Below, one piece after another: positions 1-8,979 of a stretch of 64,000 nucleotides of DNA. Made by a program: the position numbers and the translations under genes. The notes beneath the pieces are model-generated. The model saw only the letters and a list, made by a program, of their open reading frames with translations. It did not search any database and was not told the origin of the DNA. Source of the stretch: Bradyrhizobium diazoefficiens (GTDB taxonomy: Bacteria > Pseudomonadota > Alphaproteobacteria > Rhizobiales > Xanthobacteraceae). The stretch covers positions 558,001-622,000 of the forward strand of contig NZ_JAFCJE010000005.1 of the NCBI RefSeq assembly GCF_018131185.1, read 5' to 3'. The number at the start of each line of letters is the position of its first letter. Position 1 is the stretch's first letter.

Positions 1-409
1 CCACCAGCATCGGATACCAATGGTCGCGGCTGACGTCGAACAGGCCGCCGAGAAACGCGGCCGCACGGCGCATCTGATTCTCCGCGTCGAGGCCTTCGAG
101 ATTGAGCACGGTGGAGACGCGATGCAGCCGCGCGCGCTCTCCGGCGACCTGAAGGCCGCGCTCGGTGTGATCCTCGGCCTCGATCACGAGATGGCCGAAG
201 TGTTCGGCGAGCGTGACGAAATCGCCTTCGGGGTCGATGATGGCCTGCTGCACCCAGGGCGCGCTCTGCTCCAGCAGCCGTCGCAAGAGATGCGATTTGC
301 CGGAGCCCGAATTGCCCTGCACGAGGAGGCGGGTCGCCAGGAGTTCCTCGAGGTCCATGGCGGCCGGGGCGCCCGCCGTGGTCTGCCCCATCTCGATCGC
401 AACCGTCAT
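1..409 (-). CDS. ATP-binding protein, HerA/DUF87-like, partial (cut by the window edge)
   Basis: Reading the minus strand from an ATG at 409-407 gives an open frame that runs off the start of the window; 136 residues are visible. A P-loop GNSGSGKS lies at residues 32-39, followed by an IIDPEGDF stretch typical of the beta-strand after the P-loop in HerA/VirB4-like (DUF87) ATPases. These families pump DNA or act in DNA processing, but the visible part cannot settle the function. An internal ATG at residue 18 is an alternative start. The Walker B and C-terminal regions lie outside the window, so completeness cannot be judged. Confidence 0.6.
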   Translation of the reverse strand, partial: MTVAIEMGQTTAGAPAAMDLEELLATRLLVQGNSGSGKSHLLRRLLEQSAPWVQQAIIDPEGDFVTLAEHFGHLVIEAEDHTERGLQVAGERARLHRVSTVLNLEGLDAENQMRRAAAFLGGLFDVSRDHWYPMLV

Positions 410-677
410 GTCCCGACTCAAGTCCCCGTCATCTGCGGACAGGGGCTTATCAACCCCGCCGCGGCGCGTCGAGCGGCTCGGGACGGATCATGCAGCGTTG
501 CCCACGGCGGCGTTCAGGCGCAATGGATTGCCGTAGATGTGCGGGGATGCAACGTTTTCGCAAAATGGCAACCACAATGGCCCGGGTTCTGACCGGATGC
601 GCCGGTTCCGGCTCTTTGGGCCGGATTCGATGACGAAGATCAAATCCATCCGGGCCCTGGCCTGCTAATCGAACCGC

Positions 678-1262
678 ATGAGCTTCCTGACCCTCTTCGG
701 GGCGACCTATGTCCTCCTCGCCGTGCCCGGGCCGACCAATACCTTGCTCGCGACCTCGGGCGCCGGGATCGGCGTTGCGCGCTCGCTTCGTCTGCTCATC
801 GCCGAACTCGCCGGCTATCTGTTGGCGATTGCCCTGCTGCGGCTGGCCCTCGGCTCCGTCGTCAGCGACATCCCGATCGCGGCGATCGTACTTCGCGTCG
901 CGGTGACCGTTTACATCCTGTGCCTTGCCTTCATGCTCTGGCGCGTCAATACGCGCGAGCTGAGCGATGGCGCACCGGTGACGTTCGGCCAGGTGCTGCT
1001 TGCCACGCTGCTCAACCCGAAGGCGCTCGTGTTCGCTTTCCTGCTCCTGCCGCTCGAGGCCGGGCCGCTCGAGCTATTGCCGTGGTTCGGCGTGATCGCG
1101 CTTCAGATTCTCACGGCTGGCGCTGCGTGGATCACTCTGGGCGCAACGCTCGGCCGCGGCGCCCGTCGCCTCGGGCATCCCGACCTGGTCCCGCGCGCCG
1201 GCGCGGTCACGCTTGTGGCGGTGACCGGCCTCGTCTGGCTTCAATCGTTCCTGACGGCTTGA
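678..1262 (+). CDS. LysE/RhtB-family exporter
   Basis: This 194-residue, almost wholly hydrophobic protein has about six predicted membrane segments. Its N-terminal VPGPTNTLLATSGAGIG matches the PGP-containing first helix of the LysE/RhtB family of amino-acid and small-metabolite exporters; a central LLNPKALVFAF matches the conserved NPK motif of these proteins. Its length is near the ~200-residue family norm. It stands alone, converging on the PanE-like gene, with a hairpin between them. The substrate cannot be read from sequence; members export lysine, homoserine, threonine or other compounds from the cytoplasm. Confidence 0.8.
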   Translation: MSFLTLFGATYVLLAVPGPTNTLLATSGAGIGVARSLRLLIAELAGYLLAIALLRLALGSVVSDIPIAAIVLRVAVTVYILCLAFMLWRVNTRELSDGAPVTFGQVLLATLLNPKALVFAFLLLPLEAGPLELLPWFGVIALQILTAGAAWITLGATLGRGARRLGHPDLVPRAGAVTLVAVTGLVWLQSFLTA

Positions 1263-1272
1263 AGCGTCGAAA

Positions 1273-1293
1273 CGGCGCGCTTATTGCGCGCCG
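1273..1293. terminator. Hairpin between two convergent genes
   Basis: An 8-bp perfect GC-rich stem (CGGCGCGC / GCGCGCCG) closes a 5-nt TTATT loop. It sits between the stop of the LysE-type gene and the stop of the PanE-like gene and overlaps the latter stop codon. There is no clear U-tract on either side, so it is terminator-like only. Confidence 0.5.
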
Positions 1294-2345
1294 GATCCGC
1301 CCTGCACGATCTTCTCGTTCAGCTTCTGGTCCACGGTCTCGACCGTGCGGTCGATCTCGGGATTGGGCACGCCGAGCTGATGCGAGATCAGCTTCACCAG
1401 CAGATCGACGCGCTCGATGAAGGGTGCGCCGCTTGCGACCGCGCGCGCCGCCGACGACGGCTTGAGCAGGCTTTCGGCGGCCTTGGCGTATTTCGCGAAC
1501 GGCACCTGGTCCTGCGGATCGGCGCCGAGGCGGCGCGCGATGGCATCGACATGATCGTAGATCGTCTGCGAGCGCTGGAGGTCGCCGTGCACGGCGTCGC
1601 GGATCGACTGCGGCTCGCTCGGCGTGATGCAGCGGTAGTTGCCGGTCAGCAGCATCGACCATTTCGCCAGCGGCACGAACAGGGACTCGAACACTTTCAG
1701 CTTCACCGGCACGTCGTGACCGTCGAGCGTCACCGCGTCGATGTCAGCCTCCAGCTCGCGCAGCACCTTGTTGTGCTTCTCGTCGGCGAAAACCGACGCC
1801 TTGAAATTGGTGGGCAGGCCGACATGCAGCACGTTCGCGGCTTCTTCCGGCGGACGGAAGGCCTGCGGGTCGGGTGAGCACAGCGTCACGAGGCCCGGCT
1901 CGAACCGCTCCCACACCTGTGCATTGGTGTAGGCCTCTTCGAGGTCCATGTCGGCGAGCGCCGGGATCCGCTTCAGATAGGGCAGCGGCGGCATGTTCAT
2001 GATCGACAGGCACGGCAGCTTCGCTGCGGCGATCTTGACCATGAGCACGCGCACTGTGTGGTTGGTATATTGCGGCTCCTGCATCGCAAGGCCGACCAGA
2101 TCGTAGCGGGAGAGATCGACATTGGCGGGGGTCACGGCGTCGAGCTTGCCGGGCAGGTTGCGCGAAAAAATCGCCCGATGCACCGCCTCGTCACGCAATT
2201 TGATACGCACCTCGGTACCTTCGCGGTTGATCAGCTCCGCGGTCTTGGCGCGGCAGACCAGGGTCACGTTATGCCCCGCCATCAAGAGCTTCGTGCCCAG
2301 CAGCGAGCCGTAAGAAGCCCCGAGAATCAATATGTTGCGCGCCAT
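1281..2345 (-). CDS. Ketopantoate reductase (PanE/ApbA)-like NAD(P)-binding protein
   Basis: The protein is 354 residues from the ATG at 2345, chosen because GGGACGGAGC stands just upstream and the Rossmann motif starts at once (ARNILILGASYGSLLGTKLL). A longer frame reaches 2489 but adds non-conserved residues. GASYGSLLG is the glycine-rich nucleotide-binding loop, followed by a cofactor-discriminating VTLVCR strand. The fold fits 2-dehydropantoate 2-reductase-like proteins, which use NADPH. At 354 residues it exceeds true PanE (about 300) and lacks a recognisable downstream pantothenate context, so a different substrate is possible. Confidence 0.65.
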   Translation of the reverse strand: MARNILILGASYGSLLGTKLLMAGHNVTLVCRAKTAELINREGTEVRIKLRDEAVHRAIFSRNLPGKLDAVTPANVDLSRYDLVGLAMQEPQYTNHTVRVLMVKIAAAKLPCLSIMNMPPLPYLKRIPALADMDLEEAYTNAQVWERFEPGLVTLCSPDPQAFRPPEEAANVLHVGLPTNFKASVFADEKHNKVLRELEADIDAVTLDGHDVPVKLKVFESLFVPLAKWSMLLTGNYRCITPSEPQSIRDAVHGDLQRSQTIYDHVDAIARRLGADPQDQVPFAKYAKAAESLLKPSSAARAVASGAPFIERVDLLVKLISHQLGVPNPEIDRTVETVDQKLNEKIVQGGSGAQ

Positions 2346-2363
2346 GCTCCGTCCCTTTGACAA

Positions 2364-2458
2364 TGTATGCGATTTTTGAGCCCCGGCCGTCATCCGCGGG
2401 TGAGTTGCCGGCATGTAAAGCGAAGTGCGCGGGGATGGCAACTGGGATAATGCATACA
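2364..2458. promoter_or_regulatory. Inverted TGTATGC / TGCATACA pair upstream of the PanE-like gene
   Basis: TGTATGC at 2364-2370 and TGCATACA at 2451-2458 are inverted copies about 80 bp apart, both in the 372-bp gap between the PanE-like gene and the MarR gene. Similar half-sites are common as GntR-type operators, but no cognate regulator is evident here. The rest of the gap shows no gene I can support. Confidence 0.3.
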
Positions 2459-2717
2459 AGGAGCTGCCGGGATCCAGGTTGCCCCGCACTTGGCAGCTCG
2501 TCCCGGATCACGCTGGGCCGTCCGAGCTTCGCAAGGTGGTTGTGTCGCCACCCGTCAACTCGCAGGAATGTTCTTCCTCGGCGAAATTCGGAATTACGGC
2601 ATAGGTTACCCCGGCCCGACGAAGAAGGCCGTCCGCGAGCCGGTCGAAACGCGGGCCGGGCCTACGGTGACACGATGGTGAGATGTGCGTCTCGCGGGCG
2701 GCGTTGCGGCCCGCGTC

Positions 2718-3353
2718 TCAGCCCTGGCTCGCCATTCGCGCGCGGTCGAGATGCCCTTCGATCTTCGGGCGGTCACGGGTGCGCTCGAAACTCGTGCACA
2801 GCAGTTCCGTTTCTTCGAGCGAGACAGGAGCGCGATACAGCCGGCACATGAATTCGGCGCTTGCGCGTCCCTTGCCGGTGCCCGGGCCGCGCTCGGCGAG
2901 AAACATGCAGTCCCGGCAAATGCTGGCATCGAGCCGCTGATGCGCTGCATCGAGGTGATTGAGGACTTGGCGGAGCGAGTCGCGCAGCCTGACGCATTCG
3001 TCGGTCCCGAGCGCCGTAACCGCATTCACCACGTGATTGATCGGGTCGTGCTGACTGAGGCATTTCTCGCCCTGGGCGGTGACGTGCAGGACGACGGAAC
3101 GCTTGTCCTCGTGCGACGGCTTCCGCACCAGAAACGATCTGCTCTCCAGCGTCTTCACGATCTGCGACGCAGTCGCCCTGGTCGCGCCGATGAAGCCGGC
3201 GAGCGCGGACGGCGTGCGCGAAAACCTGTTGGCGCGGCCGAGAAAACGCAGCGCCATCCATTCCCGATCGCGCAATCCATGCTGATTGCCTTCGAAATAC
3301 CAGGCCCTCGCCGCCTGAACCAGCAGCTCGACGGCCTCTCGTGCCAACGGCAT
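2718..3353 (-). CDS. MarR-family winged-helix regulator with C-terminal cysteine cluster (copy 1)
   Basis: From the ATG at 3353 (PLAREAVELL) the protein is 211 residues; the frame is open further upstream but homology with the paralogue at 40510-41088 begins exactly here. Residues about 27-100 form the winged helix (HGLRDREWMALRF, then TPSALAGFIGATRATAS as recognition region, then a DKRSVVLHVT wing). The C-terminal third carries cysteines at about 146, 149, 170 and 186 (C-x2-C-x20-C-x15-C), conserved in the paralogue and unusual for MarR proteins. It probably binds DNA as a dimer; the cysteines could hold a metal or a cluster, or act in redox sensing. It lies on the outer left side of the flagellar cluster. 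Target genes are unknown. Confidence 0.8.
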   Translation of the reverse strand: MPLAREAVELLVQAARAWYFEGNQHGLRDREWMALRFLGRANRFSRTPSALAGFIGATRATASQIVKTLESRSFLVRKPSHEDKRSVVLHVTAQGEKCLSQHDPINHVVNAVTALGTDECVRLRDSLRQVLNHLDAAHQRLDASICRDCMFLAERGPGTGKGRASAEFMCRLYRAPVSLEETELLCTSFERTRDRPKIEGHLDRARMASQG

Positions 3354-4114
3354 GGATCTACCTCGTCCCCGGAACTTCGTCCGCGGCGTTCCGAAGCCGC
3401 GATGCGCCATGGCTCACGGATTCGTCGAGAGACACCGGACGGCTGAAGATGTCCGATGAGCAAATCGTGTCCAGCTCTAGCGTCGTCGCCACATGGGAGC
3501 CCGAGTCGCCGCCGCGAGCAGACGATGGATCGGAGTAGTTCAACCGAGGCCCCTAAAGTTCAAGTCACGAGCAGACGTTTCTTGTATCAACCAAAACGAT
3601 GACTGAGCTTCTCAACAAAATCAAGTCAAGACACTCGCGCAGATCGATGTCGTTGCAGTCGAATGTAACGTTCAAGACAATCTCGCTCACCAGAACACAT
3701 GATGGTGAACGCGGTGAACGCCATACGTTTCGCGACGAGCAGCATGTACGCAACTATGCGACGGTTTGATTGCACGGCGCGTGATTGTCTGTCGTTGATG
3801 CAAGTTGATCGAAGCTTGTGCATGACGACGGCGTATATCGCCGGGTCATCCACAACTAGTACGATCCGTCGTGGAGCGACAAGGGGAACTCACAGGAAAT
3901 GCACGCGGCGGTTGTTGTAGATCTTGACCCGAATCGCCCCCTTCCATCGCCACCGTCCCATCCTCTCACCCGAACGGTGGAACGTGCGGACGATGGAAAT
4001 CACAGGCAGCCATGTGCGTGCATGCGCTGGAAGCGTGGGCGCATGCGCAATCGTCTGTCGATAACGAGGAGCGATGGGCGAGGGCGTGGCGCGCCGGCCA
4101 GACCTCTCGACCTG
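3354..4114. other. Gene-free, AT-richer stretch on the left border of the flagellar cluster
   Basis: No frame here has convincing coding character. The part from about 3540 to 3900 is visibly richer in A and T than the coding DNA around it. It should hold the promoter of the MarR gene and the 3' end signal of the fliI operon, but I see no clear terminator hairpin next to fliI. A short GGCG-TATAT-CGCC palindrome lies near 3830. Confidence 0.5.
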
Positions 4115-5440
4115 CTAGTCGCCCCTGAGCATGTCCCGGAGCTCGCGGAACGGATCGGCGCTCGGAGGAGCCGAAGTGTCTTGCCGCATCGCGCCGTAGA
4201 TTCTCGGAACCATGTCGACCGCCTGGTCGAGGCCCGAATCACGTCCCGTCTGATATCCGCCCATCAGGCGAAGGTCGCGCGTATCCTCGTACTTGGCGAT
4301 CATGGCGCGCAGCTTGCTCACCAATTCGCGCTCCTCGGGGTCCCAGACGTTATGGGCGAGGCGTGACACCGAGGCCAGAACGTCGACGGCCGGATAGCGC
4401 GCCTGATCGGCGATGTGCCTGGAGAGCACGATGTGCCCGTCGAGCGTGCTGCGGATGGTGTCGGCGATCGGCTCGTTGTGATCGTCGCCGTCGACCAGCA
4501 CGGAGAAGATCCCGGTGATCGTACCGCTACCTTCCTCGCCGGGGCCGGCGCGTTCCAACAGGCGCGGCAGATCGGTGAAGACCGTCGGTGCGTAACCGCG
4601 CGCGACCGCGGGCTCGCCGGCGGCCAGCGCGACCTCGCGGGCGGCGTGGGCGAATCGGGTGATCGAATCGACCATCAGCAGGACCGACTCGCCGCGGTCG
4701 CGGAAATATTCGGCGACCGCCATGGCCGTCTTCGGCGCCAGCCGCCGCATCATCGGGCTTTCGTCACCCGTCGACACGATGGTGACGGCGCGCTGACGAT
4801 CATTGCCCAGCACGTCCTCGATGAACTCGCGCACCTCGCGGCCACGCTCGCCGACCAGCGCCAGCACGACGGTGTCGAAACCCTGGCTGCGGGCGAGCAT
4901 CGCAAGCAGCGTCGATTTGCCGACGCCGGAGCCGGCAAAGATGCCGACACGCTGACCGGCGCAGATCGGCGCGAACAGATCGATGACGCGCACTCCGGTG
5001 CGCAGCGGCTTGTGCACGCGTGCGCGCTTCATGGCCGACGGCGCCTCAGCCTCCGCCGAGACCGCCCGGGGTCCCGGGGTGAGGGGGCCGAGCCCGTCCA
5101 GCGGTGCGCCGAGGGCGTTGATGACGCGGCCCTTCCAGCTCGGATCGGGGGCAAAGGACAAGGGCGGCATCCGGTAGGCGACCGAGCCGAGGCCGCCGGC
5201 AAATTGCCGGTCGAACGGCTTGGCAACGATGCCCTCGCTGTCGATCCGCACCACTTCGCCGATCTGGGCCTTGCCGCCCGAATCGACGCCGATGAGCTCG
5301 CCGAGCCTGACGAAGCGCGACAGGCCGGAGACACGGAAATGCGTCGGCGCGATCTCGGAGATCGCGCCGCTGACGCTTGCCAGGGGAGTGTTCTGCTGAA
5401 GCTCCAGCAGCGCCCACTCGAGTTGCCGAAGAGCGTTCAA
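4115..5440 (-). CDS. fliI: Flagellar export ATPase FliI
   Basis: FliI is the F1-beta-like ATPase that, with FliH and FliJ, prepares substrates for the flagellar type III export gate at the inner membrane. The 441-residue length is typical. Walker A GSGVGKST lies near residues 170-177 after IFA; Walker B is LLMVDSITRFA; the RGYAPTVFTDLPRLLERAG block is characteristic of FliI/YscN enzymes. The first in-frame start is a TTG (reading TTGAACGCT) directly after an in-frame stop, with no strong ribosome site. It is the last gene of the minus-strand operon DUF1217-flgF-fliI, unlike its fliH partner, which is far away on the other strand at 22524. Confidence 0.95.
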   Translation of the reverse strand: MNALRQLEWALLELQQNTPLASVSGAISEIAPTHFRVSGLSRFVRLGELIGVDSGGKAQIGEVVRIDSEGIVAKPFDRQFAGGLGSVAYRMPPLSFAPDPSWKGRVINALGAPLDGLGPLTPGPRAVSAEAEAPSAMKRARVHKPLRTGVRVIDLFAPICAGQRVGIFAGSGVGKSTLLAMLARSQGFDTVVLALVGERGREVREFIEDVLGNDRQRAVTIVSTGDESPMMRRLAPKTAMAVAEYFRDRGESVLLMVDSITRFAHAAREVALAAGEPAVARGYAPTVFTDLPRLLERAGPGEEGSGTITGIFSVLVDGDDHNEPIADTIRSTLDGHIVLSRHIADQARYPAVDVLASVSRLAHNVWDPEERELVSKLRAMIAKYEDTRDLRLMGGYQTGRDSGLDQAVDMVPRIYGAMRQDTSAPPSADPFRELRDMLRGD

Positions 5441-5482
5441 GGTATCAGTCCAACCTCAAAGTCAGTGCGCGCGAGGCGCGGG

Positions 5483-6211
5483 CTATTTGCCGGGTTCGCC
5501 CAGCGTCCGGATGGCATTCTGCAGCGAGCTCTCGGTGCCCTCGATCATCGAATTGGCGCCGTCGAAGGCGCGCGAGGCCGCGATCAGCTTGGTCAATTCC
5601 ATCATCGGGTTGGCGCCGGAGCCCTCGACATAGCCTTGCTTGAAGCCGTCGCGGGAGAAGTCGGCGATGGCGGTCGCGGGCCGGTCCGGCGTCACGCCGG
5701 AATTGCCGTAGCGCTCGAGATTGGCGTCAGTGGGAATGTTGAACAGGCCGATGGTGCCGATCTCGTTGTTGTCCTGGGTGATCGCGCCGTTGCGCGCGAT
5801 CGAGATCGGTCCGCCGTTCGGGTCCAGCGTGATCTGCGCGCCGCCGGAATCGACGACGGGGAAGCCGCTCACGGTCTGAAGGTCGCCGTTGGAGGCGATC
5901 TGGAGCCGGCCGTCCCGGGTATAGACCGTGCCGTTGGGACCGGCGAAGGCTATCCAACCCTGTCCGACCACGGCGACGTCCAGCGGGTTGCCGCTTTCGG
6001 TGATGTTGCCCATCTCGCGGGAGATGATGTTGTCGCCGGGCGAGGAGAAGGCAACGGGGTTCGGGCCAGCCTTGGACAGCACCGTTTCGAACTTCACCAC
6101 GTCGGTGCGGAACGCCGCCGTGTTGACGTTGGCGACGTTGTTGGCGATCGTCTGGAGACGCCTTTCGAGCGCGACCTGCGCCGACAATCCCACATAGAGG
6201 GCCGATTGCAT
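5483..6211 (-). CDS. flgF: Flagellar proximal rod protein FlgF
   Basis: This 242-residue rod protein belongs to the FlgE/F/G family. It starts with the family signature ALERRLQTIANNVANVNTAA, continues through the central GNPLDVAVVGQGWIAF and RDGRL motifs, and ends with the helical ELTKLIAASRAFDGANSMIE region that packs in the rod. FlgF forms the proximal rod in the periplasm together with FlgB, FlgC and FliE. It lies 3 bp after the DUF1217 gene and just before fliI, so the three are co-transcribed. The other rod genes are on the opposite strand, but the flgF-fliI arrangement is usual in rhizobial flagellar clusters. Confidence 0.95.
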   Translation of the reverse strand: MQSALYVGLSAQVALERRLQTIANNVANVNTAAFRTDVVKFETVLSKAGPNPVAFSSPGDNIISREMGNITESGNPLDVAVVGQGWIAFAGPNGTVYTRDGRLQIASNGDLQTVSGFPVVDSGGAQITLDPNGGPISIARNGAITQDNNEIGTIGLFNIPTDANLERYGNSGVTPDRPATAIADFSRDGFKQGYVEGSGANPMMELTKLIAASRAFDGANSMIEGTESSLQNAIRTLGEPGK

Positions 6212-6214
6212 GAG

Positions 6215-7000
6215 CTACTTTCCGAGCCGGAGGGACTGAAGTTTCGAGAGCATGTCGATATCCATGCCGGCCGAGGATGCGCCGCCGATCAGGACCAGCG
6301 CGGGACTGGTCGAGCCGTCGCTCTGGGCCCGGGTCGCATCCCACATCGCCGCAAAGCGCTGCACGAACTTGGTGACCTTGGCCGGGTCCTGGAAATCGGT
6401 GAGCTTGACCCTGTTGGTGATCATCTTGGCCTGGGCGTCGATGTCGGCCGCGCTGATCGTCGAGGGCAGGCCGAGCGCGGTCTGAACCACCTGCGTCAGC
6501 GCCTTGTCCGCGAGGACCTGGTAGGCGGTCGTGATCGTGGATGCTTTGCGGGTGAAATAGAGCGCCAGCCGCAGGCCCTCGTTCTGGTCGCCGGCCTTCT
6601 GCTCCATCGTCTGCGTGACATAGTGGGTCGCCGTCCCGGTCGTGGCCTGGGCGGTCTTCGTCGCATTGCTGCCGAGCGCGGCGAAATTGAAGGCGGTGGC
6701 GAATTCCCGGTAGCGGGTGTCGGTCAGCTTGTTGGCGAAAGTGTTCTTGTTCGCGACGCCCTCGGTCAGCACCTTGCGCATGAACGCCTTGGCATAGGTC
6801 ATGTCGCTGAGGCCGTAGGCCTTCATCGCGTAGGAGTAGAGGCGATAGTCCTTCAGGAAGTCGTCGATCGTCTTCACGTTGCCGATATGGCTCAGGAAGT
6901 AATCGGTCTCGCGGCTGACATCCGGCTGTCTTGCGACCTGCGTCAGCGACTTGCCCATGTCTCTGGTCAGCCTGGTGTAGTCCGCGATGGTGGATAGCAT
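6215..7000 (-). CDS. DUF1217 protein, flagellar cluster
   Basis: From the ATG at 7000 (LSTIADYTRL) the protein has 261 residues. The frame is open to 7444, but that extension would overlap motA and has no homology character; GAGAGGG just upstream supports 7000. The sequence is helical, with a repeated pattern KAFMRKVLTEGV...NKLTDTRYREFATAFNF, typical of DUF1217. The family is found almost only in flagellar clusters of Alphaproteobacteria, beside flgF and motA as here. Its molecular role is not established; no signal peptide or membrane segment is evident. It leads the fliI operon, driven from the divergent region shared with motA. Confidence 0.85.
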   Translation of the reverse strand: MLSTIADYTRLTRDMGKSLTQVARQPDVSRETDYFLSHIGNVKTIDDFLKDYRLYSYAMKAYGLSDMTYAKAFMRKVLTEGVANKNTFANKLTDTRYREFATAFNFAALGSNATKTAQATTGTATHYVTQTMEQKAGDQNEGLRLALYFTRKASTITTAYQVLADKALTQVVQTALGLPSTISAADIDAQAKMITNRVKLTDFQDPAKVTKFVQRFAAMWDATRAQSDGSTSPALVLIGGASSAGMDIDMLSKLQSLRLGK

Positions 7001-7144
7001 GACACGCGCCCTCTCTGGCCGCTGTTGCGACGCCGTCCCAAGCTGCCGCCAATTGCTTGCGTGAGGCTGGCGATGCGGGAAGCCAGCTTCGCGCAAGGCT
7101 CGCCGACTAGATATTCCCGGTGGGATCGGCGATGGAGTGGCGCG
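7001..7144. promoter_or_regulatory. Divergent promoter region DUF1217-flgF-fliI / motA operon
   Basis: The 144-bp gap separates the two divergent flagellar operons and must hold promoters for both. It contains GCAAG at 7093-7097 and CTAG at 7107-7110, nine bases apart. This pattern recurs upstream of both flagellin genes and, less exactly, of flgE. It may be a LafR site or part of an unusual promoter. Confidence 0.6.
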
Positions 7145-8041
7145 TTGCTCAGTTTCGTGGGGATTTTCATCACGGTGGCGGCGCTGCTCGGCGGATTTGC
7201 CGCCATGGGCGGGCATCTGGCCGTGCTCATGCAGCCCTGGGAGTTCGTGATCATCATGGGGACCGCGGTCGGCACCTTCATCGTGGCCAATCCGTGGAAG
7301 ACGGTCGTGGACACCGGGGTGGCCTGCATGCAGGCCGTCACCGGCGCGGTGCCCGGCCAGCGCTACTACCTTGATCTGCTCGGGGCACTTCACGCCCTGA
7401 TGCGCGAGCTTCGCGGCAAGGGCCGCAACGAGGTCGAGGCGCATATCGACGATCCCTCGTCATCCGAGATCTTCAAGGCGTTCCCGAGCGTGCTCGCGGA
7501 TCCTTCGCTGCTCCAGTTCATCTGCGACTATGTCCGCCTCATCATCATGGGCAACGCGCGCACACATGAGATCGAAGCGTTGATGGACGAGGAGATCCAC
7601 ACCATCGTGAAGGGCAAGCTGGCGCCCTATCATGCGCTGGTGACGGTATCCGAGGCGTTGCCGGCGCTGGGCATCGTCGCCGCTGTGCTCGGCGTCATCA
7701 AGGCGATGGGCGCGCTCGACCAGTCGCCCAAGCTGCTGGGCGGCTTCATCGGCGCGGCCCTGGTCGGCACCTTCGCCGGCATCTTCCTGTCCTACGGCGT
7801 CCTTTCGCCCTTCGCGATCAAGATCAAGATGACGCGCGAGAAGAAGTGCCGGCCCTATATCATCGTCAAGCAGACGTTGCTGGCGTTCATGAACGGAGCC
7901 ATGCCGCAGATCGCCGTCGAGCACGGCCGCAAGATGATCGCGAGCAGCGAGCGGCCGTCGATCGACGTCGTCGAGAACGAGACGATCGCAGGTCCCAAGG
8001 CCGTTGCCACCGAGCCCGAACCCAAGGCTGCCCGCGCATGA
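7145..8041 (+). CDS. motA: Flagellar motor stator protein MotA
   Basis: MotA forms the ion-channel stator ring with MotB. I start it at the TTG at 7145, which has GGAG seven bases upstream and opens directly into the first membrane helix (LLSFVGIFITVAALLGG), giving 298 residues. The longer frame from 7025 adds polar residues that overlap the divergent promoter. Four membrane segments are visible. The conserved proline of the cytoplasmic-to-membrane turn lies in SEALPALGIVAAVLGVIKAMG, and charged residues of the rotor-facing loop precede it. It overlaps fliM by 4 bp (ATGA). It pairs with MotB at 23223. Confidence 0.93.
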   Translation: MLSFVGIFITVAALLGGFAAMGGHLAVLMQPWEFVIIMGTAVGTFIVANPWKTVVDTGVACMQAVTGAVPGQRYYLDLLGALHALMRELRGKGRNEVEAHIDDPSSSEIFKAFPSVLADPSLLQFICDYVRLIIMGNARTHEIEALMDEEIHTIVKGKLAPYHALVTVSEALPALGIVAAVLGVIKAMGALDQSPKLLGGFIGAALVGTFAGIFLSYGVLSPFAIKIKMTREKKCRPYIIVKQTLLAFMNGAMPQIAVEHGRKMIASSERPSIDVVENETIAGPKAVATEPEPKAARA

Positions 8042-8979
8042 TGATGGAAGACGCCGGCGTCGGTCAGAAGAAGCAGCTCCCGAACTACCTGCTGGATGCC
8101 GCCGGCATATCGATCGAACGCATGCCGATGCTCAATGTGATCTTCGATCGCATGGCGGCATCCTGCACCGACAGCCTGCAGCCGATGGCTGGAACGCCCT
8201 GCTATTTCTCGGTCAACGGCATCACCAACGATCCGCTCGGCGACATCATCAAGGACTACGAGGGCAACGCGGTCGCTGCGGTGCTCTATGCCGAGCAGTG
8301 GGACTCGCGCGTCATCATCGTGCTGGACCGCGACTTCGTCTTTACGATGGTCGAGGCGATGTTCGGATCCGACGGGGCGGAACCGCCGCTCGATGTCGAA
8401 CGAACGTTCTCGAACATCGAGATCCGCCTGGTCCAGGCGCTGTTCGAGCGGTTCGCCAAGGCGCTGCAGAACGCCTTCGCCGGCACGTCGAACGTTACCT
8501 TCCGCGTGGAGCGGGTCGAGACCGCGATGGCCTCGCTGGCGATCGGGCGCGCCAGCAACATGTCGATCTGCGCCAACATGATGGTGCAGGCGCTCTACCG
8601 CGGCGGTCAGATGTTCCTCATCATTCCGCACTCGGCGCTCAACCCGCTCCGGCAGAAGCTGGCTCATGTCGTCGTCAGCGACGGTCGCGCCTCCGATCCG
8701 CGCTGGCGCGAGCAGATGGAGAGCGAGGTTCACCGCACCGAGGTGACGCTGAGCGCGGTGCTCGACGAGAAGATGATATCCCTGGAAGACGTCGTGAAGT
8801 TCAGGGTTGGGCAGGTGCTCGAGCTCGAAGCGACGCCGCGCACGCTCGCCCGGCTCGAAAGCAACAATCAGGTGCTGTTCTGGTGTCAGATCGGCCAGCT
8901 CGATGGCTATTACGCCATGCAGGTGGCCGATCCCGTCGATCAGAAACGGGAGTTCGTCGATGATATCCTATCTCGTTGA
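8038..8979 (+). CDS. fliM: Flagellar motor switch protein FliM
   Basis: FliM is the middle C-ring protein that sets rotation direction and binds CheY-P at its N-terminus. Starting at the ATG at 8038, overlapping the motA stop, the protein has 313 residues. The middle CheC-like domain contains VERTFSNIEIRLVQALFERF; the C-terminal SpoA (FliN-like) domain follows VLDEKMISLEDVVKFRVGQVLEL. The N-terminus (NYLLDAAGISIERMPMLNVIF) lacks a clear LSQxEIDALL CheY-binding motif, so coupling to chemotaxis may differ. Other enteric-type C-ring genes follow in the same operon. Confidence 0.92.
   Translation: MMMEDAGVGQKKQLPNYLLDAAGISIERMPMLNVIFDRMAASCTDSLQPMAGTPCYFSVNGITNDPLGDIIKDYEGNAVAAVLYAEQWDSRVIIVLDRDFVFTMVEAMFGSDGAEPPLDVERTFSNIEIRLVQALFERFAKALQNAFAGTSNVTFRVERVETAMASLAIGRASNMSICANMMVQALYRGGQMFLIIPHSALNPLRQKLAHVVVSDGRASDPRWREQMESEVHRTEVTLSAVLDEKMISLEDVVKFRVGQVLELEATPRTLARLESNNQVLFWCQIGQLDGYYAMQVADPVDQKREFVDDILSR

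Noticed and set aside
3626..3853. 75-residue minus-strand frame in the AT-richer border
   Set aside because: No family character, no convincing ribosome site and an unusual composition. I prefer to leave the region gene-free.
4415..6997. 860-residue plus-strand open frame opposite fliI-flgF-DUF1217
   Set aside because: It is the antisense shadow of three well-supported flagellar genes in GC-rich DNA. It is low-complexity Arg/Gly/Asp-rich and has no family match or ribosome site of note.
7093..7110. Reading the GCAAG-N9-CTAG motif as a sigma-28 or sigma-54 promoter
   Set aside because: The distance between the two parts is too short for sigma-28 (TAAA-N15-GCCG) and lacks the GG-N10-GC of sigma-54. 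I keep it as an unassigned motif.
7025..7144. N-terminal extension of MotA from the ATG at 7025
   Set aside because: Its residues are polar and Arg-rich, with no homology to MotA, and it runs through the divergent promoter. The TTG at 7145 has a ribosome site and starts at the first membrane helix.
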